Positions 45,524-57,510 of a stretch of 64,000 bases of DNA are shown one piece after another (the stretch's first letter is position 1; every line of letters begins with the position of its first letter). Location of the stretch: assembly GCA_021442155.1 (NCBI GenBank), contig CM038225.1, positions 84,270,925-84,334,924 on the forward strand, given 5' to 3'. The notes beneath the pieces were generated by a model. The model saw only the letters and a program-made list of their open reading frames with translations. It made no database searches and was not told where the DNA came from. This DNA comes from Cymbidium sinense (lineage: Eukaryota; Streptophyta; Magnoliopsida; Asparagales; Orchidaceae). Made by a program: the position numbers and the translations under genes.

Positions 45524-47330
45524 AAAACCTAAACCCTAAACTAAAAAAGCCTAAACTTAAAATAAAAATAACTTAAACCTAAACTTAAAGTAAAATAAAC
45601 TAAACTAAATAAATAAAACCTAAACCTAAACCTAAACTAAAAAAAATAAAATAAATTAAAATAAATAAACCTAAAAATAAAACCTAAAAATAAACCTAAA
45701 ATAAAACCTAAAAAAAAGAAAAATAATAACCTAAACCTAAAAATAAAATAAAAAATAAAACTTAAACCTAAATGTAAACATAAAAAAATAAAAAAAATAA
45801 AACTAAAATAAAATAAACTAAACTAAAAAAATAAAAAGAAATATAAATCAAAATAAAATTAAACTAAATAAACCTAAATCTATGGGTTTACTTAATTTTA
45901 AAAATTTAAAAAAACCTAAAAGAAGTTAAAATAAATAAATAAACTCTAACCCTAAACCAAAACCTTAAAACCCTAAACCCTAAACTAAACCCAAAACTCA
46001 AAATACAAGCACTAAAACAAACAGAAAAAATTCACTAAACTAAATAAAACATAAATATAAAATAAATAAAAAACTACACCTAAACCAAAAAAAAATAAAA
46101 ATAAAAAAATAAAAACTAAACTAAAATAAAATAAGTAAAAACCTAAACAAAATAAAAAAGAAGATAAACCTAAAGTAAAAAACCTAAATAAAATAAAATA
46201 AAATAAAAAAATTTAAAGAAAATAAATCTAATCCTAAATAATAAAATAAAAAATAAAACCTAAAAAAAAGAAACCAGAACCTAAAATGAATAGAATAAAA
46301 TAAACCTAATCCTAAAAGAAAATAAACTAAAATAAAATAAATAAAACCTAAGCGTGAAACATAAACTAAACTAAACATAAACCCTAATATAATTAAAAAA
46401 ACTAAAATAAAAAAATAAAACTAAACTAAAATATAATATATAAAATCTAAACTAAAATAAATAATAAAACAAATCAAAAAATAAAAAAACTAAAAAACAA
46501 AATAAAAAAATGTAAAATAAAATAAATAAACCTAAAAAACAAATACAATAAAAATTAAAAACCTAAACCTAAAAAATAAACATAAAAATAAAACCTAAAA
46601 ATAAATAAATAAAAACTTAAACCTTAAACAAAAAAAACCTAAACCTAAAATAAACATAATCGTAAACTAAAATAAACTAAACTAAAATAAATAAAACCTA
46701 AACTAAACTAAACAAAAACCATAAACTAAATAAAATAAAATAAACTAAAAATAAACCTAAACATAAACTAAAGAATAAAACCTAAAAATAAACCATAAAT
46801 GAAATCTTAAAACCTAAACCAAAAAAAAAATGTAAACCTAAACCTAAAAATAAAAAATAAAACCTAAACCTAAACAATGAAATAAAAAAAGCTAAACTAA
46901 AAAATAAAAATAAACCTAAACCAAAATAAAAAAATATAAACTAAACTAAAAATCTCAAACTAAAATAAAAAAATTTAAAATAAATAAACTAAACTAAAAA
47001 AACTAAATAAAATAAAAAATAAATATAAACTAAAATAATTAAACTAAACTATATAACTTAAACTACTTGGTTTATTTAATTTAAAAAAATACTAAATCTT
47101 AAACCCTACCTTATAACCTAAACCTAAATCCTAAACCTAAACCCTAAACCCTAAACCTAAACCCTAAACCCTAAACCCTAAAAAACCACAAACCCCAAAA
47201 AAAGCATAAACCACCTAAAAAACCTAAACCTAAACCTAAAACCTAAACCTCAAATCCTAAACCTAAAGTAACTAAATAAATTAAAAAATAAACTTAAACA
47301 ATAAAACCTAATAAAGCTAAACCTAAACCC
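45524..47330 (+). repeat. Degenerate telomere-like array, block 2
   Basis: A-rich TAAA/TAAAA text with interspersed CCTAAA words; a better CCCTAAA stretch at 45,945-45,990 and another at 47,095-47,190, each following the recurring T-rich box (45,884-45,910; 47,068-47,090). No genes. A 64-codon Phe/Leu-rich frame on the minus strand (46,184-46,378) is simply the T-rich complement. Confidence 0.9.
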
Positions 47331-47790
47331 TAAGAATGGGCTGACAAGATAATCTGTCAGCTAGGCTCGGTGATATGTGGTGGAGTGGGAGGTGGAAGTT
47401 ATCATAGTGGTGGTGGGTGGTTGAAGGGTGGATATGGAGGTGGTGGTGAGCAATGGTAGTTATGGAGGCGGTAGGAGTGCGTAGATTACAGTGGTGGTAG
47501 GGAGAGATCGGGGATATGATGGTCGATCCTACAACTGGAGAGGTCGAGGTGGTTCTAATGGGAACTAGAGAAACTTAAGAATGGCCGATCCGATCTATTT
47601 CTTATGGAACTAGGTCTTTACAGTAGGGATTGTTCTAGTTATCTAAGGTTTTTGATTTGCTCTATGTGTGCTCATTTTTGATCTATGTCATCACTTATGT
47701 CTTAGAAAATTTGGTGTATTACTTGGTTGATGAAATCAAAAAGAAGAAATATTAAATATGAATTTGTTCTCTATTAAATAAAAAATCAAA
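47331..47790 (+). pseudogene. Glycine-rich protein gene fragment, copy 1
   Basis: Diverged copy of the 49,236-49,690 segment. In shifting frames it encodes GGGSYHSGGG, GYGGGGEQ and GRDRGYDGRSYNWRGRGGSN, the pattern of a C-terminal Gly-rich tail with Gly-Gly-Tyr and Arg-Gly-Gly repeats, as found in RNA-binding or helicase proteins. Stops and frameshifts are frequent. It is followed by the 3' untranslated part ('gatttgctctatgtgtgctc') and the common tail at 47,710-47,780, then CCCTAAA repeats. A 7-bp inverted repeat GCTGACA/TGTCAGC marks its left edge (47,340-47,361). Confidence 0.7.
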
Positions 47791-48371
47791 AACCTTAAAC
47801 CCTAAACTAAAACCTGAATCCTAAATCTAAAACCTAAAGTCTAAACCCTAAACCATAAAAAACCACCCTAAACTCTAAATCCCCTAAACCCTAAAACATT
47901 AAACCCTAAAACAAACCCTAAACCATAAACTTTAAACCCTAAACCTATACCCTAAAACCCTAAACCCTAAAAAAAACTCTATAAACCCTAAACATAAACT
48001 AAACCAAACCTAAACTAAATAAAATAAAATAAACTAAAAATAAATCTAAACCAAACTACAAAATAAAACCTAAAAAATAAACCAAAATAAAACCTAAAAC
48101 CTAAACCTAAAAAAATAAAATAAAACATAAAAACATAAAAAAAAAAAAAAACTTAAAAAAATAATAAAAAATAAAACTCAACTAAAAAACATAAAAAACT
48201 TATACATAAAAATAAATTTAAATAAAAACTTAAACTAAAATAAATAAACTAAACTAAATAAAAAAATAAGGATAAATAAAATAAAAAAATAAATAAAAAC
48301 CTAAACCTATCGATTTACTTAATTTAGAAAAACCTAAACCAAACTAAATCAAAACCTAAAAAACCTAAATA

Positions 48372-48445
<74 letters not shown>

Positions 48446-49235
48446 ACCTAAACCTAAATAAAATAGTAAAATTAAATAAAATAAAATAAACTAATAAAAA
48501 AATGCCTAAATAAAACTAAATAAATAAAATAAATCTAATATAAAATAAAATATATACTAAATAAAAATTTAAACCTGTAAAATTAACCTAAAATAAAAAA
48601 AATAAAAAAATAAAATAAACCCTAAAATAAATAAATAAAATAAACAAAATAAAATAAAGCTTAAACTAAAATAAATAAACCTAAACTACATAAAATAAAC
48701 TAAACCTAAACCTAAACCTAAACTAAATAAAATAAAATAAACTAAAAATAAACTTAAAATAAAAACCTAATACTTAAACTCAAAAAAGTAAAATAAAAAC
48801 CTAAACCTAAACCTAAAAATAAACTAAAATAAAAAACCTAAACTAAAATAAATAAACTAAACTAAATAAAAATATAAAATATAAAATATAAATATAAATA
48901 AAATAAACTAAAATAAATAAAAAATAAACTAAATAAACCTAAACTTATGAGTTTAATTAAGTTTAAAAAAATAATAAACTATAAATCATATCACTACACA
49001 CCCTAAACCCTAAACTCAAACCCTAAACCTACCCTCACACTAAACCCCTAAACCCTAACAATAATCCAACACTAAACCCTAAACCTAAACATTAACCCAA
49101 AAAACCACCTAAAGCCTAAATCCTAAACCCCAACCTTAAACCTAAATCCCAAACCCCAAACCCTAAACTAAAGTAACTAAATAAATTTAAATTAAACCTT
49201 AAAATAAACAAATCTAAATCTAAACCTAAACCCAA
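47791..49235 (+). repeat. Degenerate telomere-like array, block 3
   Basis: CCCTAAA-rich from 47,795 to 47,990, then A-rich arrays to 49,000 with T-rich boxes at 48,309 and 48,949, then CCCTAAA-rich again from 48,995 to 49,170. Contains a long TA microsatellite. No genes. Confidence 0.9.
48375..48442. repeat. (TA)34 microsatellite
   Basis: Sixty-eight bases of uninterrupted TA dinucleotide, flanked by A-rich array. Self-complementary and prone to cruciform formation and to length errors in assembly. Confidence 0.97.
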
Positions 49236-49695
49236 GAATGGGAACTAATAGCAAGAACACCAATAAAGCTGGGCTATATCTGATGGAGGCTACGAGAAAG
49301 GTGGCCATTATTACAGTGGTGGTGGGGGATTTGGGGGTGCTGGTGTATATGGAGGTGGTGGTCAGAGAAGTGGTGTTTATGGAGGTGGGAAGAGTGACAG
49401 AGGTTACAACTATGGTGGTGGCGGGGGGAGAGATCAGGGATATGATGGTGGATCCCGCTGCTCGACAGGCCGAGGTGGTTCTTATAAGAAATGGAGAAAC
49501 AAAAGAATGGGTCGATCCTCTTATGGCTGTCTTTATAGTAGAGGCGGTTCTAATTTTCTATGGTTTTGATTTACTCTATGTGTTATTTTTTTTCTCTATC
49601 ATCGCTTTCATCTTAGAAAACTTTGTGTGTTACTTTGTTGATGAAATCAAAAGAAGAAATGTTGAATATGTGTTTATTCTATTAAAAAAATATCA
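49236..49695 (+). pseudogene. Glycine-rich protein gene fragment, copy 2
   Basis: A clean reading frame from 49,267 to the stop at 49,567-49,569 encodes a Gly-rich C-terminal tail: GGYEKGGHYYSGGGGGFGG, then repeats of GVYGGG, GYNYGGGGGRDQGYDGG, TGRGGSYKKWRNKR and finally SRGGSNFLWF. It resembles the tail of plant glycine-rich RNA-binding or RNA-helicase proteins; no RNA-recognition or helicase domain is present, so the parent is uncertain. A longer frame starting at 49,238 is a shadow in another register. The 3' untranslated sequence and the common tail (49,625-49,690) follow, then an A run and CCCTAAA. No intron or upstream exon is visible. Confidence 0.7.
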
Positions 49696-52380
49696 AACTA
49701 AAATAAAATGTTAAACCTAAAAAGACCCCACTAAACCCTAAAACCACAAACCCTAAACCTAAACCCTAAACCTAAAGCCAAACCTAAACCTAAACCCTAA
49801 ACCCAAAAAACACTAGAAGCTAAAACCTAAACCTAAACTAAATAAAACATAAAATAAAATAAATAAAATAATACTAAAATAAATAAAATAAAATAAAATA
49901 AAACATAAAATTAAAACCTAAACCTAAACCTAAACCTAAAAAAGAAAATAAAATAAAAAAAAAATTAAACTAAAATAAAATAAATAAAAAACCAAACTAA
50001 ACTAAAATAAAATTCATAAATAAAATAAACATAAACATAAAAATAAAATAAAACCTAAAATAAAATTAGATAAAACAAAATAAAAACCAAAAATATAAAA
50101 ATAAATAAATAATAATAAAATCTAAAACTAAAAAAAAAACCTAAACCAAAATAGATAAAATAAACATAAACTAAAATAAACCCTAAAATAAATAAAACCT
50201 AAACCTAAATAAATAAAATAAACCTATACTAAAAAATAAAATAAACTAAAATAAACATAAACCTTAACTAAAAATAAAACCTAAAAACCTAAAATATAAA
50301 CCTAAGAAAATAAAATATGAATAAACATAAACTTGAAAATAAAAAATAAAATCAAAACCTAAAAAAAAAATAAAAAAACTAAACAAAAAATAAACATAAA
50401 CCTAAACCTAAACCTAAAAAATAAACTAAATTAAAATCCTAAATTAAAATAAATAAACTAAAATAAATAAACCACTTGGGTTTGCTTGGTTTTAACAAAA
50501 CCACCCTAAACCCTACACTAAATCCTAAACTAAAAAATCATAAACCTAAATAACCCACCTTAAAAAACTCTAACCCTAAACCCTAAATCAACCATAACTA
50601 CCTTAAACCCTACCTAAACCATAAAACCTACCATAAACTGGCTGCTTGCATGGAACCCAGGCCTAAGCTAAACACAAATCTTGAACCTTAAACTAAAGCT
50701 AAACCTAAACCCTAAACCTTAAACTCTGACCATAAAACACAGGCTGCCTAATCAAACCTGAGCTAAAGCTTCTGAAACCCCAAACCAGAGCTAAAACTGA
50801 AACTTAAACCTTAAACTAAAACCTAAAATACTGAGCCTGACTCCATAGGCAAAATGTTAAAATCTAACAAACTAAATCCTAAACTGATCACAGGACTAAA
50901 TAAACCAACCTAACTCTTAAACTAAAAGCACCTAACTAAAACCTAAAACAAAAACCTGAGCTAAACCAGACTAAAATAAATGGATTCAAAAACTAAACCC
51001 TAAATAATAAATAAATAAATAAAATAAATTTAAATCTTAAAACTAAAAAAAAATAAGATAAATTAAAACATAAAACTCAGGAATAAATAAAACAAAAACT
51101 AAAAAAATAAAATAAACCAAATAAAATAAAATAAAATAAAAATAATCAATCTAAAATAAAATAAAATAAGACTAAAATAAAACCTAAACCTAAAAAATAA
51201 ACCTAAAGATAAATAAAATAAAAAACCTAAAAAAAGAAAATCTAAACCTCAAATAAAATAAATCAAAATCTAAAAATAAAAAATAAAACCTAAAACCTAA
51301 ACCTAAAATAAACAAAACCTAAAACTAAAATAAATAAAATAAATAAAATAAACTCAAACCAAACCAACTTTAAAACCTAAAATAAAAATTTAAAACCTAA
51401 ACCTAAAAGTAAAATAAAAATCTAAACCTAAACCAAAACTAAAATAAAACCTAAAACAAATAAAATAAAATAAAACTAAACTAAAAAAATAAACATAACC
51501 TAAAACCTAATTAAAATAAACTAAACCAAAACTAAAATAAATTAAATAAAATAAACTAAATAAAATTAAACCTAAATAAAATATAAAATAAACTAAATAA
51601 ACTAAACCTGGGTTTCTTTAATTTTTTGTTTAAAAAAATCCTAAACCCTAGGCTCTATATACCTCTGCCTATGCTAACCTGACCACACCCTAAACTCTTA
51701 CCATCTTGAAGAGCCCCAAAACCAAATCTAAATGTTAAATCCTAAATCACACTAAACCTAAACTCTGAGCCAAAATAATAAATCAATCTGATCCTAAATC
51801 CTGAGCCCTGAGCCACAGGCCTAAACCAGGACCTTAAGGCCACACAGATCAGTGACCCCAGGCCACAGGAAAGACTCATGTCTGACCAAATTAGGTTAGG
51901 CCTCTAAACCCAAGGCTCTAGGCTGAGCCTAAACCTGGGCTCTCTGACCCTGAGCCTAGGCCACCCAGATCTAAACCCTAGGCCCTAAACTAAAACTGGG
52001 CCAGGCCAAACTGGGCCTACTGGACCTGACTACTGGGCCTGGGCCACTCCCAGACCCTGGGCCTGAGCCCTGGGCTGAGCTGGCTAACCTAAACAGGCCT
52101 GAGCTGACTAAACCTAGGCCTGGGCACAGGCCTAGGCCTGGGCCCACAGGCTCTGCCCTGGGCCTAGGCCTGGGCTAGGCTGGCCAAATGGGCCCTGCCT
52201 GAGCCTGGGCCTAAACCTGGGCCTGAGCTGGGCCTGAGCTTAAGGCTGAACAGGCCCTGGGCTTCTCCTGAGCTAAACATAAATAAAACAAATAAACTAA
52301 ACCTAAACTCTAAACTAAACCCTAAACCTAAAAATAAACTAAACTAAACCTAAACCTAAAAAAACCCAAAACCCAAAAAA
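49696..52380 (+). repeat. Degenerate telomere-like array, block 4 with GC-rich patches
   Basis: CCCTAAA-like (49,720-49,810), A-rich to 50,470, T-rich box (50,475), mixed CCCTAAA and GC-rich variants (50,500-50,960), A-rich to 51,600, T-rich box (51,608), then a strongly GC-rich block at 51,780-52,275 where CCTGGGC, CTGAGC and GGCCTA words replace CCTAAAC. It ends in A-rich sequence next to the L1 start. No gene. Confidence 0.88.
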
Positions 52381-52453
52381 ACTGGCTCTCCTCCTCTGTG
52401 GCTCTCTGGCGTGCATTTCCTCTTTTGGATCCCTTTCTCATTGCAATTACGTT

Positions 52454-53957
52454 GTGTTTCTCTCCTTTACTAATCAGATCTTTGTTGGTTTGCCTCTGTT
52501 TGGCCATGCGCGTGATGTTCCTGATCTCTTATTGATGGTTGCGGTTCCTTTGGCTGCGCAACAGAGCATTTCCTTCATGGAGGCGGTAGCTAGGGCATCA
52601 GATCTATCAGGATTTATAGATTTGAAAGGTCCTTCATCATTACCTACTGTTAAATCCTTTAAGGATGCTCTCTTTGATAATACCCTTTCCCCTGCTGATT
52701 CGATGAACTTGATATCTACCTCATTTCATGGGGTCCCTGTGAATATGTGCTCGAATCTTGATGTTGGAGAAGTAGCCTTATGAATTCACTTTAGTTGGTA
52801 ATTTACTTTGCGTCAGCCTAATCTAGATAATATCCAATCTTTTTTTCACAATCTTAAGATTTCAAGTGCATTTTTTATTAGTTTGATTGATCCAAGGCAC
52901 ATTTTAATTCAACTTACTAATTACCTAGATTATTCTAGGGTTTTTTCTCATCATTCGTACTTTGTTTTTAATTATCAAATGAACATTTTAAATTGGTCTC
53001 CCCTCTTTGATATAAAAGAGGAATCACTGATTGTTCATGTTTGGTTGGCTTTCCCGAATATGAGAATTCATTATGTTACACATCAAGTTCTTTTTGCTCT
53101 GGGAGCTTTTTTGGCTGGCCTCTTCAAATTGATCAGGCCACTGTTGTGAGATCCTGACCTTCTATGGATGGAATTTTTGTTGAAATTGATATCTCTAAAA
53201 ATCACCCTAAAGAAGTTTTGATTGGATATGAGAAGTTTGGTTACAATCAAAAAGTTGAATTTGAGAATTTTCCTATTTTCCTGCAAAATACACAATAATT
53301 GAGAATGTTTTGTGTGCACCCTCATCTTAAAAGAAAAACTTGACTAATAATAATCCTAATCTACAATTGATAAAGTGGGTAAACCTATTTATGTGCCTAA
53401 GGTTAATCAAAATGGGGATCATAATTGTACTTCATTGGAACCAACTTCTTTTCTTAATGAAGTTCTCAATGTTGATATTCCAAAATTACAATCTGAGCAG
53501 GTTAAAGATATTGCTAATGTTGCCCAAAATGTTCAATATGATGGTTTGCATAGCTATCTTGCTTTTCAAGATAATTTATCTCCTCAAAATATTCCCTCTA
53601 CTCAGACTTCCTTGCCTCTCTTGATTGCTGGACATGAGGAGGAACATGTGATCCTTAATAGTAATTTGAATGGTAAATTGATGGAGGAAAATCTGAAATC
53701 TAACTCTGAAGTTGATCCTAAAATTTGTGCTCTAAATGGTTTCACATCATCTCCTACTTTGAATCCTGAGATTGACATGCATGCTAATCCGAACTTACAG
53801 CCTAATACTAAAATTGAGGAAGGTGAAATTATCATTAGAAATGCTTTGCTGATCCTGACCACATTCTTAATAATATTAATCAGTTTCTCTCGGATGGGAA
53901 TTCTTTGGTCAAAAATAGACCATTTCAAACTGCAGTTAAAAAGAAATCACTAAAAGC
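52454..53957 (+). pseudogene. L1 ORF1 (nucleic-acid-binding protein)
   Basis: ORF1 proteins coat the element RNA. Three pieces: 52,454-52,783 (N-terminal, SFKDALFDN and a Ser-rich segment), 52,808-53,149 and 53,375-53,953. The middle one has the pattern of the plant DUF4283 domain: LRQPNLDNIQSFFHNLKIS, LIQLTNYLDY, NWSPLFDIKEESLIVHVW. After it, in another frame, FVEIDISKNH and KVEFENFPIF are typical, but the zinc knuckle expected next is lost (a single Cys near 53,310). The last piece is a Leu/Asn-rich tail. Frameshifts near 52,785-52,800 and 53,150 and a stop near 53,297 break it. Confidence 0.85.
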
Positions 53958-54049
53958 AAAAAATGTATTCTAATAACCCTACTAGATCTACTAGATCTAG
54001 TTCCTCCTCTCATAAATAATTATCTCCTTTCCTTTCATCTCTCTATTAC

Positions 54050-54940
54050 TTGTTATTTTTTTCTTAGCTTATTTAATTTTCCTTTACATTTAACTCACTT
54101 ATTTGCAATGTTTGAGGGATTGGGACCTCATTGTCCAAATAGCGTGTGAGAAGTCTAGCATACTAATAATATTGCTTTATTGTTATTGATCCTGTCATAC
54201 TCCTCTAAGATCAACCATGTTGCTAGAATGCTAGGTTTTAATAATTTTTTTATAATATTAGCAATTTGGATTTTTTGGAACAATTTAGTCAATATATCTA
54301 TCATTGATGATCTTCAGCAAGCTGTCAATGTCCACATCTCTTTGGGTGATTTCTCTGCTCTAGGATCCTTCATTTATGCTTCCTGTAATAGGGCTAGTAG
54401 GAACATCCTTTGGGATAATTTAAGAACTTTTACTACTTCAGTTAACAAACCTTGGTTGGTTGGGGGTGATTTCAACACTATCCTCTCGATCTCTAAAATA
54501 CGGGGTGGTTGTTCCCCTAACATTCATTCCATGGAAGATTTTTCCAACATGATTCTTGATTGCAACCTTATTAATATTGGCTACTCGGGTTCATATTACA
54601 CTTGGCATAACTCTAGACTCTGGCAATGCTTTGATAGGACACTCTTTAACTCTCTTTGGATTAATCAATGACCTAGTACCTCTATTGAGCATTTGAGTAG
54701 AACTTTGTCTGACCATGCTCCTCTTTTGATATCCGTTAAAAATATCTCTAATAGACTCTCCTCCCCTCCCTTATTTAGATTTCAAAATATGTGGACTCAG
54801 CATTTTGATTTCTTAAATGTTGTCTCCACCAACTGGTTTGCCCCCCTTCACCCTGATAATTCTGTGAAGGGCATGATTTGTCTCTAGTTTAAGCTTAAAG
54901 ACTTAAACAAAACTTGGTAATCATTTTAAAATATATTTGT
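54050..54940 (+). pseudogene. L1 ORF2 endonuclease domain
   Basis: APE-type endonuclease that nicks target DNA. The start reads CNV, stop, GIGTS at about 54,106-54,130, matching the usual N-terminal Asn-Val-Arg-Gly motif with Arg turned into a stop. The frame 54,180-54,671 contains KPWLVGGDFNTILS (catalytic Asp-Phe-Asn at residues 97-99) and GYSGSYYTWHN; the frame 54,693-54,887 starts with TLSDHAPLLI, holding the catalytic Asp-His pair. A stop at 54,669 separates the two. Confidence 0.88.
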
Positions 54941-56230
54941 TAATATCAAAAATTTGGAACAATTGGCATTTTCTCTTGAAAATGTTGTTTTGATTCTTAA
55001 GGATTTAAATGAAGCTAAAGATAACTTACCTATCGAATATGGAGAAACTTTTGGTAAAGGCTGTGAGTAAACATATTGCTAATGAGGATAGAAATACCAG
55101 ATATTGCCATGCCCTTTTCCAAAAAGAGAGAGCTTTAAATTATGTAAACAAAGTTAAAAGTGATAATGGAAACTGTATCATGGATAATAATGAGATTAAA
55201 GACTCTTTCACTAATCATTTTAGAAATTTGCTCAACAATAGCCATACTTTAGAGGCTATCTCCAACTCTCATTTGATTCCTTTAACAATTACCAGTAATG
55301 ATAATCATTTGCTTACTATGGTCCCTCTGAAAGCAAAGATTGATAAAATTCTTAATAACATGAATGTTGATTCTACTACTGGCCCAGAAGGCTATACTAC
55401 TCATTTTTTCCAACATTGTTTGCCTGTTATTAAGCATGATTTAGTTAATGTTGTGGCTGATTTTTTAATGGTACACCTTTACCTAGATACTTCTCCAGCA
55501 CATCCATTATTCTTATACCCAAAATTGATAATCGAATCTTTGGGGTGACTTGGACCTATCAACCATTTGCATCCTTTTCATAAACTTATTCTAAATTACC
55601 AATAGAATTAGTCCTCACTTCATAAAATTATTTCTCTCTAGAGGTAGAACTATATGACATTCTTCTTCTGAACGATTCATTATTTGGATGCCTCTAATAG
55701 ATGGTAACATCCTTTTCAAATTGGATATATCTAAAGCTTTGACAACATCTCACTGGACCTTCCTTTTTCAAATCCTTCATTTGTTTGGCTTCTCGATAAT
55801 TTCATCTCCCAAGTTAAAAATTCATTAATAATGCTTGGTTCGGTTATTCTAAATGGTGAGGCCTTAGGTTTCTTCCCTTCCTCATGGTCTAAGACAAGGG
55901 GATCCCTTGTCTCCCTCTCTTTTTATTATTGTTGTGGAATATATTTCTAGGAGTCTTAATGACCTCTTCAACAATAATCCTAGCATGTTTTTTAGAACTC
56001 TGGGTGGTTTTCCAGTCCCCCATCTTAGTTTTGCTGATGATTTCATTATCTTTTGTAATGCTTCCATTCATCAAATTAAAAACATTAAAAATTTCTTAAT
56101 TAAGTTTGGGAAGGAAAGTGGTCTTCTATTAATGAAGGTAAAAGTTGTTTCATTCCTTGCTCTAAAATCTCTATTAATAAAATTAATCAAATCTTGAGAA
56201 TCACTAATTTTAAGCAACAACACCTACCTA
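54941..56230 (+). pseudogene. L1 ORF2 reverse transcriptase domain
   Basis: The polymerase region. The frame 55,009-55,548 (179 codons) covers the linker and first RT block (KIDKILNNMNVDSTTGPEGY). Several stops follow. In pieces: FKLDISKALTTSHW (block with the first catalytic Asp, about 55,715-55,755), LRQGDPLSPSLF (about 55,885-55,925) and HLSFADDFIIF (active-site FADD, about 56,023-56,055) within the frame 55,907-56,197. All three catalytic Asp codons are present, but the reading frame is broken at least five times. Confidence 0.9.
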
Positions 56231-57510
56231 TTAAATATCTTGGAGCTCCTCTATACAAAGGTCAGAAAGGAGCACATCTCTTTGATGAGTTAATCCAAAA
56301 ATCTCAAAATTTATGTTTGGATTTCATTTACTTTCATTTTTGGGAGGCTTACTTTGTTTTAGTACCCTAAACTCCATGCTTTTATATCTTATTCAAACCA
56401 TTGTTCCTATGAATTCTACCTTAAGCATTGAGCATCTCTGAATAAATTCTTCGGGGTTCTAACAACTCTACTAAAGGATTCACGGTATAAAGGCTGGCAC
56501 CCTTGCTAAAGGTGGGCTTGTCTGTAAGCCAATATGTGAAGCTATTACTGCATTCTCTCATAAACTTTGGTGGAACTTTAGGAGCAAAAAAAGTCTTTGG
56601 GCTAAATTCATGATTGCCAAGTATTGCCAGGGTAAGCATCCTCCTTACAAGTGACTCTCATGTATGGAAAAGACTTTGTTACATTAAATGGGAAAATTTG
56701 AATCCTTTATTTCTTGGGGGGTCAACTCTGGATCTTCTTTCTTTTGGCAAGATAACTAAACTGGCAGTGGCTCCATTGATGATTTATTATCTATTATGTT
56801 ATTAAAGTTAACTCTTTCGCGAGAATAATAAATGGAATGATACTATGCTTATTGATTATATTCCTACCTCCATTTTGCATAAATTTACTAACATCCCCAT
56901 CATTGCTAGTCATCCTGATCAAATCCTTTTTAAGCTGTCTCAAAATGGTGATTTAAACCTTAAAGATGTCTGAATTCATATTAGAGAAGCTCATGATTTC
57001 TCTAATGTGTTTTTTAAACTTTGGAATAACACTATCCCTATTTCTTACTCTATCCTTACTTGTAGAATTCTGAAAAATTTATCCATGTTGATTCTTTAAT
57101 GTGGGGTAAAGGGTTTTATTTACCTTCAAAATTCTACTGCTATTTTCACATTGAGAATGTGAACCATGTATTTATTAATGGAGCTATTGCCTCTAAATTA
57201 TGGATTTGGTATGATGATCTATCCAATATTGATCATTTTAATGGCTCTTTATCCCTATATCAGCTTCTTGATGTTTATTTTCAAAGAACTATTAAAGGTC
57301 ACACTAAAGTGGTAACTGCCATCACACTTATATGATTCATATGGATGGATAGAAATGATGCCAAACATCATGGGATTCTATGAATCATAAAGGATTATTT
57401 CTAGAAAAAGAAAAATTCAAGCCTTATTTAATGCATGTTTAATTACCAACATTCAATTTAAAGGTTGTAAATTTGTAACAAACTTGGTCTTATCTGATTT
57501 CCCGTAAAAG
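56231..57510 (+). pseudogene. L1 ORF2 C-terminal region with zinc-finger-like domain
   Basis: The segment after RT in plant L1 elements ends with the zf-RVT domain. Here AGTLAKGGLVCKP-like text (about 56,490-56,530) and the frame 56,614-56,805 represent the thumb region; the frame 57,099-57,335 (MWGKGFYLPSKFYCYFHIEN, then FINGAIASKLWIWY) fits the zf-RVT pattern, although the usual Cys residues are mostly replaced. The code can be followed to about 57,510, where a stop and the untranslated region begin. Confidence 0.72.

Noticed and set aside
46184..46378. Phe/Tyr/Leu-rich minus-strand frame (and a similar one at 60,736-61,035)
   Set aside because: Complement of TAAA/TAAAA repeats; low-complexity translation only.
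49238..49714. 158-codon frame with Val/Glu/Met-rich product
   Set aside because: It is a shadow of the Gly-rich frame (49,267-49,569) in another register; Gly codon repeats read one base over give Val and Trp/Glu/Met repeats.
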